This document shows positions 17,020 through 25,444 of a stretch of 64,000 bases of DNA, piece by piece (position 1 is the stretch's first letter; each line of letters opens with the position of its first letter). The stretch is from an uncultured Coriobacteriaceae bacterium. GTDB lineage: Bacteria; Actinomycetota; Coriobacteriia; Coriobacteriales; Atopobiaceae. The notes beneath the pieces are model-generated. The model had not been told where the DNA came from, did no database searches, and was given only the letters and a program-made list of their open reading frames with translations. The DNA lies in the NCBI GenBank assembly GCA_902788705.1, contig CADALE010000001.1, positions 1 through 64,000 on the forward strand. Direction: 5' to 3'. The translations under genes were made by a program, and so were the position numbers.

Positions 17020-17202
17020 ATGGCAACCCTATTGCCGCAGGTAAAGCGTCTGCTTGAGGGTCTATCCATGTCGCGCGCCCCGGCCGGCGAAGGCATGCCC
17101 TGGCATGGCCTGTATCGCCCGCCAGCCAGGGGTCTTGGTATAAAATCTACCAGTAAGGCGTTAGGCGTTTGTACACAAGGAGGGTCGAATGAGCATCGAT
17201 GA
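17020..17202 (+). CDS. Possible small ORF upstream of the zinc-ribbon membrane protein
   Basis: 60 codons with an excellent ribosome site (GGGGAGGTAGGG). It overlaps the next gene by 14 bp in another frame. Its start follows the 29-bp shared element. The first 20 residues look protein-like, the rest less so, and a separate -10 for the next gene (TATAAAAT, 17139) lies inside it. It may be a leader peptide or a truncated gene. Confidence 0.35.
   Translation: MATLLPQVKRLLEGLSMSRAPAGEGMPWHGLYRPPARGLGIKSTSKALGVCTQGGSNEHR
17139..17146 (+). promoter_or_regulatory. Probable -10 for the 17189 gene
   Basis: TATAAAAT is the strongest -10-like sequence in the area, 42 bp before the ATG at 17189. The -35 is unclear. 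Confidence 0.45.
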
Positions 17203-18496
17203 CTACACCAACGAGGATCAAGGCGAGAACGTCTCTGGCTACGAGGGCCCGGAAGAGCCTTCGCAGCAGCTAGAGGCTCCAGACGTGAGTGACGCTGCCG
17301 ACGAGGGGTCTGGTGGTCCTGACCGGTCAGAGCCCGAAGAGACGGAGACCGTGGGGACCGAGGGGGTTGAGGTCGAGACCCCGATGGCTCCTGCTGACGA
17401 GACGATTGCCCAGCCTGTTGCCATTGAGTTCTCCCAGTATCAGGATGCTGCAGCGCAGCCTGCAGCCCCTATGCCGGAAGCAGGCGTTGGTGGCGGGGCT
17501 CAGCCGGGCGCAAAGGGCGGCTTCTTTGCACGGTTGCTCTCATCGAACACGGGCCGCATCGGGTTGGGTGTCGTGGCGGCGGCGCTCGTGATGGCTGTGC
17601 TGTTCGGCACGCATGTCATCTGCTTCCACGAGTGGTCAGAGCCAACCTGCACCGAGCCATCCATCTGCTCTATTTGCGGTCGAACCCAAGGTGAGCCGTT
17701 AGGTCACGACTGGAAGGAGGCAACCTGCACCGAGGCCAAGACGTGCCAGCGCTGCCACGAGACCGAAGGCGAGGCGCTGGGCCACAGCGTCACGAAGTGG
17801 GTGGTCACTACCGAGGCCACCTGCACGAAGGCTGGTGTCGAGTCGGGTGAGTGCGACCGATGCGGCCAGGCTCAGACTCGCGAGATACCGATGGTTGACC
17901 ATGAGTTTGGCGACTGGCACACCACCAAGGAGGCAACCTGCACGGAGAAGGGCGAGCGCGCAAGGGAGTGCAAGAACTGCGGCAAGACCGAGACCGAGGC
18001 CCTCGACATGGTCGACCACACCCCCGGTGACTGGGTGGTAACCAAGCAGGCCGAGCCTACGCTTGGCGGTGGGTCCACCGAGGGCGAGAGGACCAGGAGC
18101 TGCACGGTCTGTGGGAAGGTGCTTGATACCGAGACCTACACCCTTTCGGACGAGGAGCTGAGGTCCAGCTACGTCGCCTCGTGCGAGTCTCCTTCGTTTG
18201 AGGATGTCGCTCGCTACCCGGATGACTGGGAGGGCAGGAAGGCCAAGTTTACCGGCGAGGTCATCCAGGTGATGCAGGATGGCAACGAGTACACCCTGCG
18301 CGTGAACGTCACCGACACCGGGTACTACTGGACTGACACCATCATGGTCTACTACGAGGCGTCCGACGGCTCTCCCCGCATCCTTGAGGATGACGTCATG
18401 ACGTTCTACGGCGTGATGTCGGGCATGCATTCATATGAGTCGGTGCTTGGCGCAACGATTACCGTGCCGCTCATGCTTGCCGTGTATGCCGAATAG
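17189..18496 (+). CDS. Membrane protein with repeated zinc-ribbon-like CxxC units and OB-like C-terminal domain
   Basis: 435 residues. Residues 1-110 are acidic and disordered-looking with no signal peptide. A single membrane helix lies at about 122-144. Residues 145-310 hold five CxxC pairs (160/163, 186/189, 222/225, 261/264, 305/308) in repeats of the form EATCT...C..CG with His-Asp-Trp segments between them. The last ~108 residues resemble the OB-fold domain found at the end of some Gram-positive membrane and lipoproteins (YPDDWEGRKAKFTGEVIQV...YESVLGATITVP). The topology is probably N-in, with the Cys repeats outside. Metal binding is inferred. A ribosome site AAGGAGGG precedes the start. 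Confidence 0.75.
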   Translation: MSIDDYTNEDQGENVSGYEGPEEPSQQLEAPDVSDAADEGSGGPDRSEPEETETVGTEGVEVETPMAPADETIAQPVAIEFSQYQDAAAQPAAPMPEAGVGGGAQPGAKGGFFARLLSSNTGRIGLGVVAAALVMAVLFGTHVICFHEWSEPTCTEPSICSICGRTQGEPLGHDWKEATCTEAKTCQRCHETEGEALGHSVTKWVVTTEATCTKAGVESGECDRCGQAQTREIPMVDHEFGDWHTTKEATCTEKGERARECKNCGKTETEALDMVDHTPGDWVVTKQAEPTLGGGSTEGERTRSCTVCGKVLDTETYTLSDEELRSSYVASCESPSFEDVARYPDDWEGRKAKFTGEVIQVMQDGNEYTLRVNVTDTGYYWTDTIMVYYEASDGSPRILEDDVMTFYGVMSGMHSYESVLGATITVPLMLAVYAE

Positions 18497-18535
18497 CGCC
18501 TAGGCCAACGGGCCACAGAGCCACAGAACCCAAGA

Positions 18536-18570
18536 AAGGCGCATCCTCTTGCATGGGGATGCGCCTTCTT
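18536..18570. terminator. Bidirectional terminator between convergent genes
   Basis: Perfect 11-bp stem AAGGCGCATCC (18536-18546) with its complement (18557-18567), followed by CTT on the plus strand and by a T-rich side on the minus strand. Confidence 0.8.
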
Positions 18571-18599
18571 CCTGCGTGGGTTGCTGCTGGACTTGAAGC

Positions 18600-19313
18600 C
18601 TACGCGGCGGCCTCCTGCGCCTTGAGGCTTGCCAGCAGGTCGGCCAGGCCGCCACAGCGCTCGGCGATGCTTGCCTTGCACGGCGGCTCCCTCAGCGCGT
18701 GCCGCAACTCCTCCTGAACCCTGGCGCGATGCTGGGCGCACTCGCCGGTAGCCATCATGCGAAAGACCTCTGCCGTGATCTGTGCATCGTACAGGGCGCG
18801 ATGGGCCGACGTGTGGTCGGTGGTGATGCCAAACCACTCGGCGGCGTCAGACAACGCGACCATCCGGCCCCGGCTCAGACCCATGAGGTGCGTGTACAGG
18901 CGCTGGATGTCCATCCACCTGCTTGGCAGGGGCACGTCGATGCCCTTGGCGGCACACTCCTCGCGTATCTGCCTGAGGTCGCTTTTGCTCCAGGTGACCA
19001 TGCGGGCCCTTTCGGGGCCGATCCATGCGCTCAGTGCTTGGAGCACCGCACCGATGGGACGTGCGCACGCAACGTCCCTGTTGCCAATGCCGGTGAGGCG
19101 AAATACCTCTCCCGCGACGCTGGGTGCCAGCGTGGGCCTGACCATGTGGGAGAACTCGCCCGCGACGACACCGCTGGGGTCAAGCTTTACGGCGCCCACC
19201 TCGATGATCTCGTGGCGAAGGCCCTGTCGCCAGTACTGCCTGGGAACTGGCGTGAACTCAAGGTCGATGACGACGTTGCATGCATACGTGCCGTTGGTGT
19301 CCATGTTGCCCAT
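18600..19313 (-). CDS. DEDD 3'-5' exonuclease (DnaQ/RNase T-like)
   Basis: 237 residues with the exonuclease fold: Exo I VVIDLEFTP, then HEIIEVGAVKLD, Exo II around VTWSKSDLRQI and Exo III HRALYDAQITAEV (an HxAxxD motif of the DEDDh class). The C-terminal ~60 residues are Ala/Glu/Leu-rich and unassigned. Several ATGs are close together; 19313 has GAGAGG at good spacing. Such stand-alone proteins may trim DNA or RNA ends; the substrate is unknown. It is not next to polymerase genes. Confidence 0.85.
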   Translation of the reverse strand: MGNMDTNGTYACNVVIDLEFTPVPRQYWRQGLRHEIIEVGAVKLDPSGVVAGEFSHMVRPTLAPSVAGEVFRLTGIGNRDVACARPIGAVLQALSAWIGPERARMVTWSKSDLRQIREECAAKGIDVPLPSRWMDIQRLYTHLMGLSRGRMVALSDAAEWFGITTDHTSAHRALYDAQITAEVFRMMATGECAQHRARVQEELRHALREPPCKASIAERCGGLADLLASLKAQEAAA

Positions 19314-19425
19314 GCCCATCCTCTCTTGGTCGTGCAATTGGGAGAAGCATAGGGGAGCGACCAGACACAAATTGCGAAACGCGTGCGATGCGCAGGCCAG
19401 CTGACCTGCTTATCCGAGCATGCCG

Positions 19426-20172
19426 CTAGGGCACGTCCACGATGATGACGGGACGGATGCCATAGTGCCCCTGGATGGGGAAGCTCAGGAGATGGTTGCC
19501 GTCATCGTCATTCAAGCCGGAGATTGGCGTGCCGCTCTCGCTGATCAGCATGACCGACGTGGGCCGCTCCTCGAGCGTCTCGCGCAGCACCCAGGCTTGG
19601 CCGATGCGGTCTTCAAAGGCCTTCCATATCTCGCCATCCTCGCCCTCGTACGAGATGCTGCGCAGCGACTCGGCATAAGGGGTGTACGTGGCTCCGTACT
19701 GGTCTTCGGACAAGTACTCGAGCACCTCCGACTGCCCGGGCAGGAACACCTTGTATTCGCCGGCATCGTCCGAGAGCGTCTCGATGGCTGCCTGCTCCTC
19801 CTCGGTGAATGCGGTCCCATAGAAGAGGTTGCCGTTCAGCACCTCTCGGATCTGGCTGCTCTTCCAAGGCTCCTCGGGATCGGTGTACTCCGTATAGTCA
19901 TCCGCGTAGGCATAGGGTGCATACAGCACGATGTCCTTGGTCAGAAGGAACAGGCGGTTGTCCTCGTTGGCAAGCACGATCCACTCGAGGTCGTCCAGCT
20001 CATCGTCGGTATCGACGAAGTACTGGCCATAGGTGATGACGTCGCCCGGCTTTGCGGTTGCCAGCGTGGGCTCGGACGAGCTGCAGCCAAGGCTGCACAG
20101 AACGGCGAGGCCAAGCAGCGAGGCAAGGCATATCTTGGCGATGAACGAGGCTCGGATGCGTGGGTTGCGCAT
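19426..20172 (-). CDS. Lipoprotein with DUF6273-like domain
   Basis: 248 residues. The N-terminus is a lipoprotein signal peptide ending in LCSLGC (Cys about 30). The mature part starts with GDVITYGQYF, followed by LEWIVLANEDNRLFLLTKDIV, the pattern of DUF6273, a domain frequent in Firmicutes/Actinobacteria surface proteins, and ends with GIRPVIIVDV. The start at 20172 is supported by GGAGGAG. The protein should sit on the outer face of the membrane. Function is unknown. It lies alone between an exonuclease gene and tRNA-Val. Confidence 0.75.
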   Translation of the reverse strand: MRNPRIRASFIAKICLASLLGLAVLCSLGCSSSEPTLATAKPGDVITYGQYFVDTDDELDDLEWIVLANEDNRLFLLTKDIVLYAPYAYADDYTEYTDPEEPWKSSQIREVLNGNLFYGTAFTEEEQAAIETLSDDAGEYKVFLPGQSEVLEYLSEDQYGATYTPYAESLRSISYEGEDGEIWKAFEDRIGQAWVLRETLEERPTSVMLISESGTPISGLNDDDGNHLLSFPIQGHYGIRPVIIVDVP

Positions 20173-20250
20173 GGTGGCTCCTCCAAAGGCTCGGGCCAAA
20201 ATGGCACAAAGCTCCTGCTACTGCGCCTGATTATATAGCTGCGCCGCTGG

Positions 20251-20270
20251 GGTACGTCCCGAGACGTACC
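20251..20270. repeat. Perfect GGTACGTC/GACGTACC palindrome
   Basis: 8-bp inverted repeat with a CCGA loop, upstream of the lipoprotein gene (minus strand). It resembles the palindromes at 10479 and 10543. A nearby direct repeat TGTGGTGCCA (20290 and 20302) has no obvious role. Confidence 0.6.
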
Positions 20271-20310
20271 ATAGGGGGCTGGGGCCAATGTGGTGCCAGA
20301 TGTGGTGCCA

Positions 20311-20346
20311 AACGAAAACAGGCCAGAGCTTTAAGCCTCTGACCTG
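20311..20346 (-). terminator. Terminator after tRNA-Val
   Basis: 10-bp stem (20319-20328 with 20337-20346, one G-U pair) and, on the minus strand, TTTTCGTT immediately after. Confidence 0.75.
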
Positions 20347-20354
20347 CGAAAATT

Positions 20355-20429
20355 TGGTGGGCGCTACAAGATTTGAACTTGTGACCTCTTCCGTGTCAGG
20401 GAAGCGCTCTCCCCCTGAGCTAAGCGCCC
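20355..20429 (-). tRNA. tRNA-Val (anticodon GAC)
   Basis: On the minus strand the acceptor stem is GGGCGCT/AGCGCCC, with anticodon loop CTGACAC (GAC), T-loop GTTCAAATC, discriminator A and encoded CCA. Confidence 0.96.
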
Positions 20430-20461
20430 TTAGTTTGGGGGCTGCGTTGGCAGCAAAGGAA

Positions 20462-20490
20462 ACTATAGTCTAAGTTGCCGCTCGATGCAA
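20462..20490 (-). promoter_or_regulatory. Promoter of tRNA-Val
   Basis: On the minus strand, TTGCAT, a 17-bp spacer, then TATAGT. The -35 and spacer length are the same as in the tRNA-Leu and tRNA-Gly promoters. Confidence 0.75.
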
Positions 20491-20694
20491 CTGCCAATCT
20501 GGGCATTTTCACAGCTTCACATGTGATGGCGCAATCTGCCAGCTCGTGGGCCCCGGAAGGCCACGAACGTGTGCATCCGACTGTGGCGTCGCCACATGTG
20601 ACGCACGCCGGATTTGGACACGTGTCTCACCGTACATGCGCCACGTCCCGTATCATTTGTCCTATGCACATAAGTCACGCCCGGGGAGGTTGCC

Positions 20695-22152
20695 ATGTCC
20701 AAGCACATCACCATCCTGCACAACAACGACATGCATGGCGACTTCCTGCCCCATGTCGAGGACGGGCGCGAGGTCGGTGGCCTCGCACGCCTTGCGGGCT
20801 TCGTGAAGCAGGCGCGCATGGAGGAGGACCACGTCCTCTACGCGCTGGCAGGCGACATGTTCCGTGGCTCCATCATCGACTCGGAGTACCTGGGCCTCTC
20901 CACCATCGACCTCATGAACCTGCTGGCTCCCGACGTCACCACCGTCGGCAACCACGAGGTGGACTACGGCCTTGCCCATCTGCTGTTCCTTGAGAAGTGC
21001 GCCACCTTTCCCATCATCAACGCCAACCTCTTCGTCACCTTCAACAACACGCGCCTGTTCGTGCCGTACCGCACCGTGCGCATCGGAGGCATGAAGGTGC
21101 TGTTCATCGGCATCCTCACCGAGGAGGTCATCGCGTCCACCAAGCAGGAGAAGGTGATCGGCACCTTCGTGGACGTGCGTGAGGCGGCACGCGAGGTGGG
21201 CGTCATCTGCGACAACTACCGCAATCGCGACGCCGACCTCACCGTGCTGCTCACCCACATCGGCATCGAGAAGGACCGCGAGCTGGCAGCTCAGCTGCGC
21301 CCCGCCTGGGGAGTGGACCTCATCATCGGCGGGCATTCGCATACCTTCATGGACCAGATGGAGGTGGTGAACGGCGTGCCCATCGTGCAGGTGGGGAAGG
21401 GCACCAGCCAGATCGGGCGCTTCGACATCGAGGTCGACAACGTGGAGCACGAGGTTCTGGACGTGCAGTGGCGCTGCGAGCCCATCGACGAGACCACGGC
21501 CCCAACCGACACCGTGATGGCGGACCTTCTCGACCACTACCGCTCCGAGACCGACGCCAAGTACAAGCGCGTCATCACCTACTTCGCACGCGAGCTGACC
21601 CATCCCGAGCGCAACCAGGAGACCGAGATGGGCAACCTCTATGCCGACATCATGCAGGTCGACTCAAGCTTCGACATCATGTTCATGGGCTCGGGCGCCA
21701 TCCGCAAGCAGGCGATGGGCCCGGTGGTTGAGGTTCAGGACATGATGGAGAACACCCCCTTTGACGATGCCATATGGATGGTGAAGGTGACGGGCGCCCA
21801 GCTCAGGCGCATCGTCACGCACATCTGCCGAGACGACGCCTGGCTGGGGCACACCGAGTTCTACCAGGTGTCGCGCGGGTTCCACTTCACTTGGCGCAAG
21901 TCCACGCACACGCTCGAGGAGCTCACGTGGCAAGGTGAGGCCATCCGCGACGACCAGATGCTGACCATCGCGCTGCAGGAGTACCACTTCGCGAACTTCG
22001 ACGAGTTCCTGGGCGTGCCCTTCGATGAGGTGGAGCCCAACATGAGGCCCTGCGTGGTGGCGAGCTCATTCCTGAACATAGTGGAGGAGTACTTCTCAAC
22101 GCACCAGAACCTGGATGCGCACGTCGAGGGCCGCATGCAGATACTTGACTAG
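20695..22152 (+). CDS. 5'-nucleotidase/metallophosphoesterase family protein (UshA/YfkN-like)
   Basis: 485 residues. The N-terminal metallophosphatase domain has HNNDMHGDF, GDMFRGS, VGNHEVDYG and IIGGHSHTF, the Asp-His/Asn metal ligands of the family. The C-terminal 5'-nucleotidase domain starts near NLYADIMQVD. It lacks a signal peptide, unlike periplasmic UshA, so a cytosolic role in nucleotide or sugar-phosphate hydrolysis is likely. The start follows GGGGAGG. It is monocistronic, ending at a hairpin at 22161. Substrate is unknown. Confidence 0.88.
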   Translation: MSKHITILHNNDMHGDFLPHVEDGREVGGLARLAGFVKQARMEEDHVLYALAGDMFRGSIIDSEYLGLSTIDLMNLLAPDVTTVGNHEVDYGLAHLLFLEKCATFPIINANLFVTFNNTRLFVPYRTVRIGGMKVLFIGILTEEVIASTKQEKVIGTFVDVREAAREVGVICDNYRNRDADLTVLLTHIGIEKDRELAAQLRPAWGVDLIIGGHSHTFMDQMEVVNGVPIVQVGKGTSQIGRFDIEVDNVEHEVLDVQWRCEPIDETTAPTDTVMADLLDHYRSETDAKYKRVITYFARELTHPERNQETEMGNLYADIMQVDSSFDIMFMGSGAIRKQAMGPVVEVQDMMENTPFDDAIWMVKVTGAQLRRIVTHICRDDAWLGHTEFYQVSRGFHFTWRKSTHTLEELTWQGEAIRDDQMLTIALQEYHFANFDEFLGVPFDEVEPNMRPCVVASSFLNIVEEYFSTHQNLDAHVEGRMQILD

Positions 22153-22160
22153 CGCGTCGC

Positions 22161-22190
22161 GGGCAGCCCACCGCGAGGTGGGCTGCCCTG
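22161..22190 (+). terminator. Hairpin after 5'-nucleotidase-like gene
   Basis: Perfect 12-bp stem GGGCAGCCCACC (22161-22172) with its complement (22177-22188), GCGA loop. It lacks a T run. Confidence 0.6.
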
Positions 22191-22238
22191 TGCCTGGGGT
22201 CGCGCCGCAACAAGGCGAGGCGTCCCAGACGCCCGTGC

Positions 22239-22883
22239 TCAGACGTAGGTCTCCACGCTCAGGATGGTGTCCCGCAGGTCCCCCTCATGGCCGTAGAGCA
22301 GCCGTACGTTCTCGATGAAGGCGTAGCGGTCGTGGATGCCCCTGCCCATGGGATATGCCGATGCGGGACCGGGCTCGCTTGCCGCATTGTCGTGCAGGCT
22401 GAGCCTGCCGACGCTGCGCCATTCGTCGTTTACGCAGGCCAGGCGGGTGCCAAGCGTGCCCGTTGCCCAGCGCGGCTGGTTGGCGATATGGTGGGAGTGC
22501 ACCTCGAAGTCCTCGTGCGTGCGCAGGTCGCGCAGCACGCTCACGTCGTGCTCCGGGTCTTGCGAAATCACCCAGAACCTCGAGAAGAACTGCGTGGTGA
22601 CAAAGTCGACCAGCGACGCGTCCATATGGGCCATGCGCTCCAGCACGCTATATCCCAGCCCCAGGTCATAGTCAAACAGCACCCACTCCGAAAACGCCAT
22701 GTTGCAGCGGTCGCAATCCTCCTTGGAGGGGTCCTCCTCATGGGCCACCTCGGGATCGACGACCTCGCTGAACAGCTCGGATGCCTTCTCGAACAGCACG
22801 GTGTCGTTGAGCTTGATGGCCCCGAGTATCCCTGCGAGCTCCTCGGTGGATGGCCAGCGCTGGATGATGTCGTCGTACAGCAT
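22239..22883 (-). CDS. Hypothetical protein, 214 residues
   Basis: Unrecognised soluble protein. An N-terminal helical part (LYDDIIQRWPSTEELAGILG) is followed by an acidic region with a CDRC pair near residue 60 and several aromatic and His residues (EVHSHHIANQPRW). The start at 22883 follows GAAAGGGG; an ATG 24 codons upstream has no ribosome site. Its upstream region contains three copies of a TTAACTGGC-type motif (see findings), so it may be regulated. No partner gene is evident. Confidence 0.65.
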   Translation of the reverse strand: MLYDDIIQRWPSTEELAGILGAIKLNDTVLFEKASELFSEVVDPEVAHEEDPSKEDCDRCNMAFSEWVLFDYDLGLGYSVLERMAHMDASLVDFVTTQFFSRFWVISQDPEHDVSVLRDLRTHEDFEVHSHHIANQPRWATGTLGTRLACVNDEWRSVGRLSLHDNAASEPGPASAYPMGRGIHDRYAFIENVRLLYGHEGDLRDTILSVETYV

Positions 22884-22965
22884 GTATGCCCCTTTCGTTT
22901 TGGTCACGAACGTAGGGGCCATGATGGGTGAGGGAGCTTGCACGAAACTTGCCAATTACTGACGC

Positions 22966-23054
22966 CTAACTGGCCAAGGCACTCGGTTTTGTGCCAGTTA
23001 ACGCATGTTTTCCCAGCATCGACTTGAACCGCTTTGCGAAATGCGCCAGCTAAC
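22966..23054. promoter_or_regulatory. Cluster of three TTA[AG]CTGGC motifs
   Basis: CTAACTGGCCA at 22966-22976 on the plus strand, and GTTAACTGGCACA (22990-23002) and GTTAGCTGGCGCA (23042-23054) on the minus strand. The minus copies are 52 bp apart and each is preceded by GAAAAC. Inverted copies at 22967-22974 and 22993-23000 form an 8-bp palindrome. Confidence 0.45.
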
Positions 23055-23118
23055 TAAGTTTTCGAGTGAGGAAGGGTTCACGAATCCTGCACATTGGGCC
23101 CGTGAGCCGGGCCTTGCG

Positions 23119-23811
23119 TCAGAAGTCCTCGAGGTAGCGCACGTACTCAAGGTCACGCAGGGACTCAACCACCGAATCGCGCTGAGCCACCCGGTCAGAC
23201 TGGCACGAGAGCATTACGATGGGCCCGTCACCAGGGGCCGCGCTCTTGGTGAAGCGCACGTTGGTGTAGCTGACGTCCATGCGGCGCAGCTCGTGCAGGA
23301 AGTGCTTCACGTTGTGGTTCTCGTCAATCTCGACGTAGAGGTCGAAGTCTCGGGACAGGCGGTTGAGCGCCTTGTCGAAGTAGCGCAGCACAAGCAGGGT
23401 GAACATCACGTAGAGCATGGCCACCAGCACGCCCGCGATGAAGCCGGCGCCAGCCGCCAGTCCGATGCAGGCGCATGCCCACAGGCCTGCCGCGGTGGTG
23501 AGGCCGCGCACCCCGCGGTTTTCCGTCGAGATGATGGTGCCCACGCCAAGGAAGCCCACGCCCGACACGACGCTCGAACCGATGCGCGTGATGTCGGCCG
23601 ACCCGGGAATCTGCAGGTACACGTACTGTCCCACCAGCATGCAAAGCGCCGATCCAACGCACACCAGCACATGCGTCTTGATGCCGGCACCCTTGTTGCG
23701 GGCGTCGCGCTCGATACCCACGAGACCGCCCGCCATGCAGGCCATGCCCAGGCGCACGAAGATGCCGAACGTGGTGAACTGGCTTGCGGCCGCTATGATG
23801 TCGTGAGGCAT
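23119..23811 (-). CDS. MgtC/SapB family membrane protein
   Basis: 230 residues. The N-terminal MgtC domain has four to five helices with the typical GLVGIERDARNKGAGIKTHVLVCVG, SGVGFLGVGTII and RGLTTAAGLW motifs. The C-terminal ~85 residues are a cytoplasmic ACT-like/regulatory domain. MgtC proteins in pathogens help survival in low magnesium by acting on ATP synthase; here only the family is seen. The start at 23811 follows GGGGGA. It stands alone and divergent from the M18 aminopeptidase gene. Confidence 0.88.
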   Translation of the reverse strand: MPHDIIAAASQFTTFGIFVRLGMACMAGGLVGIERDARNKGAGIKTHVLVCVGSALCMLVGQYVYLQIPGSADITRIGSSVVSGVGFLGVGTIISTENRGVRGLTTAAGLWACACIGLAAGAGFIAGVLVAMLYVMFTLLVLRYFDKALNRLSRDFDLYVEIDENHNVKHFLHELRRMDVSYTNVRFTKSAAPGDGPIVMLSCQSDRVAQRDSVVESLRDLEYVRYLEDF

Positions 23812-24016
23812 GACGTTCCCCCAAGATGGTTGGATGCGCCGAAGGAAGGCGCCTGCAACCATAAAGGATACGCTGATGCATGAGCAATTCAAGCAAATCG
23901 CCGCAATCGGGCTGATGAGGGCGCCTGTGCAACCGGCAAAACGCTACGCTGGCAGGAGCACTGAAGATTGCTGCAGCACGTGCGACGGTACGTCCCGCCG
24001 TACAGGAAGGACCACC

Positions 24017-25336
24017 ATGGACCACCTAGCCACCACTCGCGACCTGCTTGCGTTCATCGGGTCAAGCCCCAGCATGTTCCACACGGCGGCCACCATACGC
24101 CGCGAGCTTGACGCTGCTGGCTTTACCTATCTGCCCGAGCACAGGCCCTGGACCATGGAGCCCGGCGGCTCGTACTACACCGTGCGAAACGGCTCCAGCG
24201 TGGTGGCCCTGAAGGTGGGCTCGTCGCTGGACAGCTACCACTTCCAGATGGTGGCGGCGCACGGCGACTCTCCCTCGTTCAAGGTGAAGGCCGCCCCCGA
24301 GCTCTCTGGCCCCGAGGGCTACCTGCGCCTGAACGTCGAGCCCTACGGAGGCATGATCGACTACACCTGGCTTGACCGGCCGCTGTCGGTGGCAGGCCGC
24401 GTGATGGTGGAGCAGGATGGCCACGTGGAGAGCCGTCTTCTGTACCCCAACCGCGACGTGGCCCTCATCCCCAGCGTGGCCATCCACATGAACCGCGCGG
24501 TCAACGATGGCTTCGCCTTCAACCACCAGGTTGACCTGTGCCCCCTCTTCTCGGCGGGCGAGCTGGGCAAGGGTGCCTTCGTGGCCATGCTGGCAGACGA
24601 GCTGGGCGTAAGCCCCGACCAGGTGCTTTCGTGGGACCTCTTCCTGGTGAACCGGCAGGCGCCCAGCGTGTGGGGCGTTGCCCAGGAGTTCGTATCGGCG
24701 CCGCACCTGGACGACCTCCAGTGCGCCTTCGCGGGCCTGCGCGCATTCCTTGCGTCCCAGAACGACCACGACGTGTCGGTCTTCGTGTGCTTCGACAACG
24801 AGGAGGTGGGGTCGGGCACCAAGCAGGGGGCCAAGTCAACCCTTCTGCATGACACGCTGGTGCGCGCAAACGCGGCCCTGGGCAGGGGAGAGGCGGACTA
24901 CCTGCAGGCCATTGCCATGTCGTTCTTGGTGAGCGCGGACAACGCCCATGCGGTGCATCCCAACCACCCCGAGCATGCCGACGAGCGAAACCGTCCTAGG
25001 CTGAACGGGGGCGTGGTGATCAAGGAGCACGCCATGCAGCGCTATACCACCGACGCCTTTAGCCGGGCCGCGTTTGCCGCGATCTGCCGCGAGGCGGGCG
25101 TGCCGGTGCAGGCCTTTGCCAACCGCAGCGACAAGGAGGGTGGGTCGACCCTGGGCAACCTGTCCAACCTGCAGGTGAGCGTGCATGGCGTGGACATCGG
25201 CCTGCCGCAGCTGGCCATGCACTCGTCCTACGAGACCGCTGGCGTGCGCGACACCATGTGGGGCATCGAGGCCCTAAGCGCGTTCTATCGCTCGAACCTC
25301 CTGATAGAGGGTGCTGACCGGCTGACGATCGCCTAG
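24017..25336 (+). CDS. M18 family aminopeptidase
   Basis: 439-residue zinc aminopeptidase of the aspartyl-aminopeptidase type. Motifs visible are VAAHGDSPSFKVK (a zinc-ligand His and Asp), the FDNEEVGSGTKQGA segment (catalytic Glu-Glu and a zinc Asp nearby) and an C-terminal QLAMHSSYETAG region with the last metal His. The frame is open upstream, but the ATG at 24017 follows AGGAAGG. It probably trims cytosolic peptides, which fits the Opp importer and C69 dipeptidase in the same window. Monocistronic, with two hairpins after it. Confidence 0.92.
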   Translation: MDHLATTRDLLAFIGSSPSMFHTAATIRRELDAAGFTYLPEHRPWTMEPGGSYYTVRNGSSVVALKVGSSLDSYHFQMVAAHGDSPSFKVKAAPELSGPEGYLRLNVEPYGGMIDYTWLDRPLSVAGRVMVEQDGHVESRLLYPNRDVALIPSVAIHMNRAVNDGFAFNHQVDLCPLFSAGELGKGAFVAMLADELGVSPDQVLSWDLFLVNRQAPSVWGVAQEFVSAPHLDDLQCAFAGLRAFLASQNDHDVSVFVCFDNEEVGSGTKQGAKSTLLHDTLVRANAALGRGEADYLQAIAMSFLVSADNAHAVHPNHPEHADERNRPRLNGGVVIKEHAMQRYTTDAFSRAAFAAICREAGVPVQAFANRSDKEGGSTLGNLSNLQVSVHGVDIGLPQLAMHSSYETAGVRDTMWGIEALSAFYRSNLLIEGADRLTIA

Positions 25337-25340
25337 CGCG

Positions 25341-25371
25341 GTGGCGGCTTTGCTGGTAGCAGAGCCGCCAC
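25341..25371 (+). terminator. Hairpin after M18 aminopeptidase
   Basis: 14-bp stem (25341-25354 with 25358-25371, one G-U pair) but only a 3-nt loop and no T run. Confidence 0.5.
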
Positions 25372-25420
25372 GGGCATCTGGCCGACCAACCGCGGACCAA
25401 ATAGAAAAAACCTGACGACG

Positions 25421-25444
25421 AGGCCTCCACAACGGAGGCCTTTT
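25421..25444 (+). terminator. Terminator after M18 aminopeptidase
   Basis: 8-bp stem AGGCCTCC/GGAGGCCT (25421-25428 with 25434-25441) running into TTTT. An A-rich run precedes it. Confidence 0.75.

Noticed and set aside
20251-20430. Prophage or ICE attachment site at tRNA-Val
   Set aside because: The tRNA and the direct repeat TGTGGTGCCA beside it prompted the idea, but no integrase, second tRNA-end copy or mobile gene is present.
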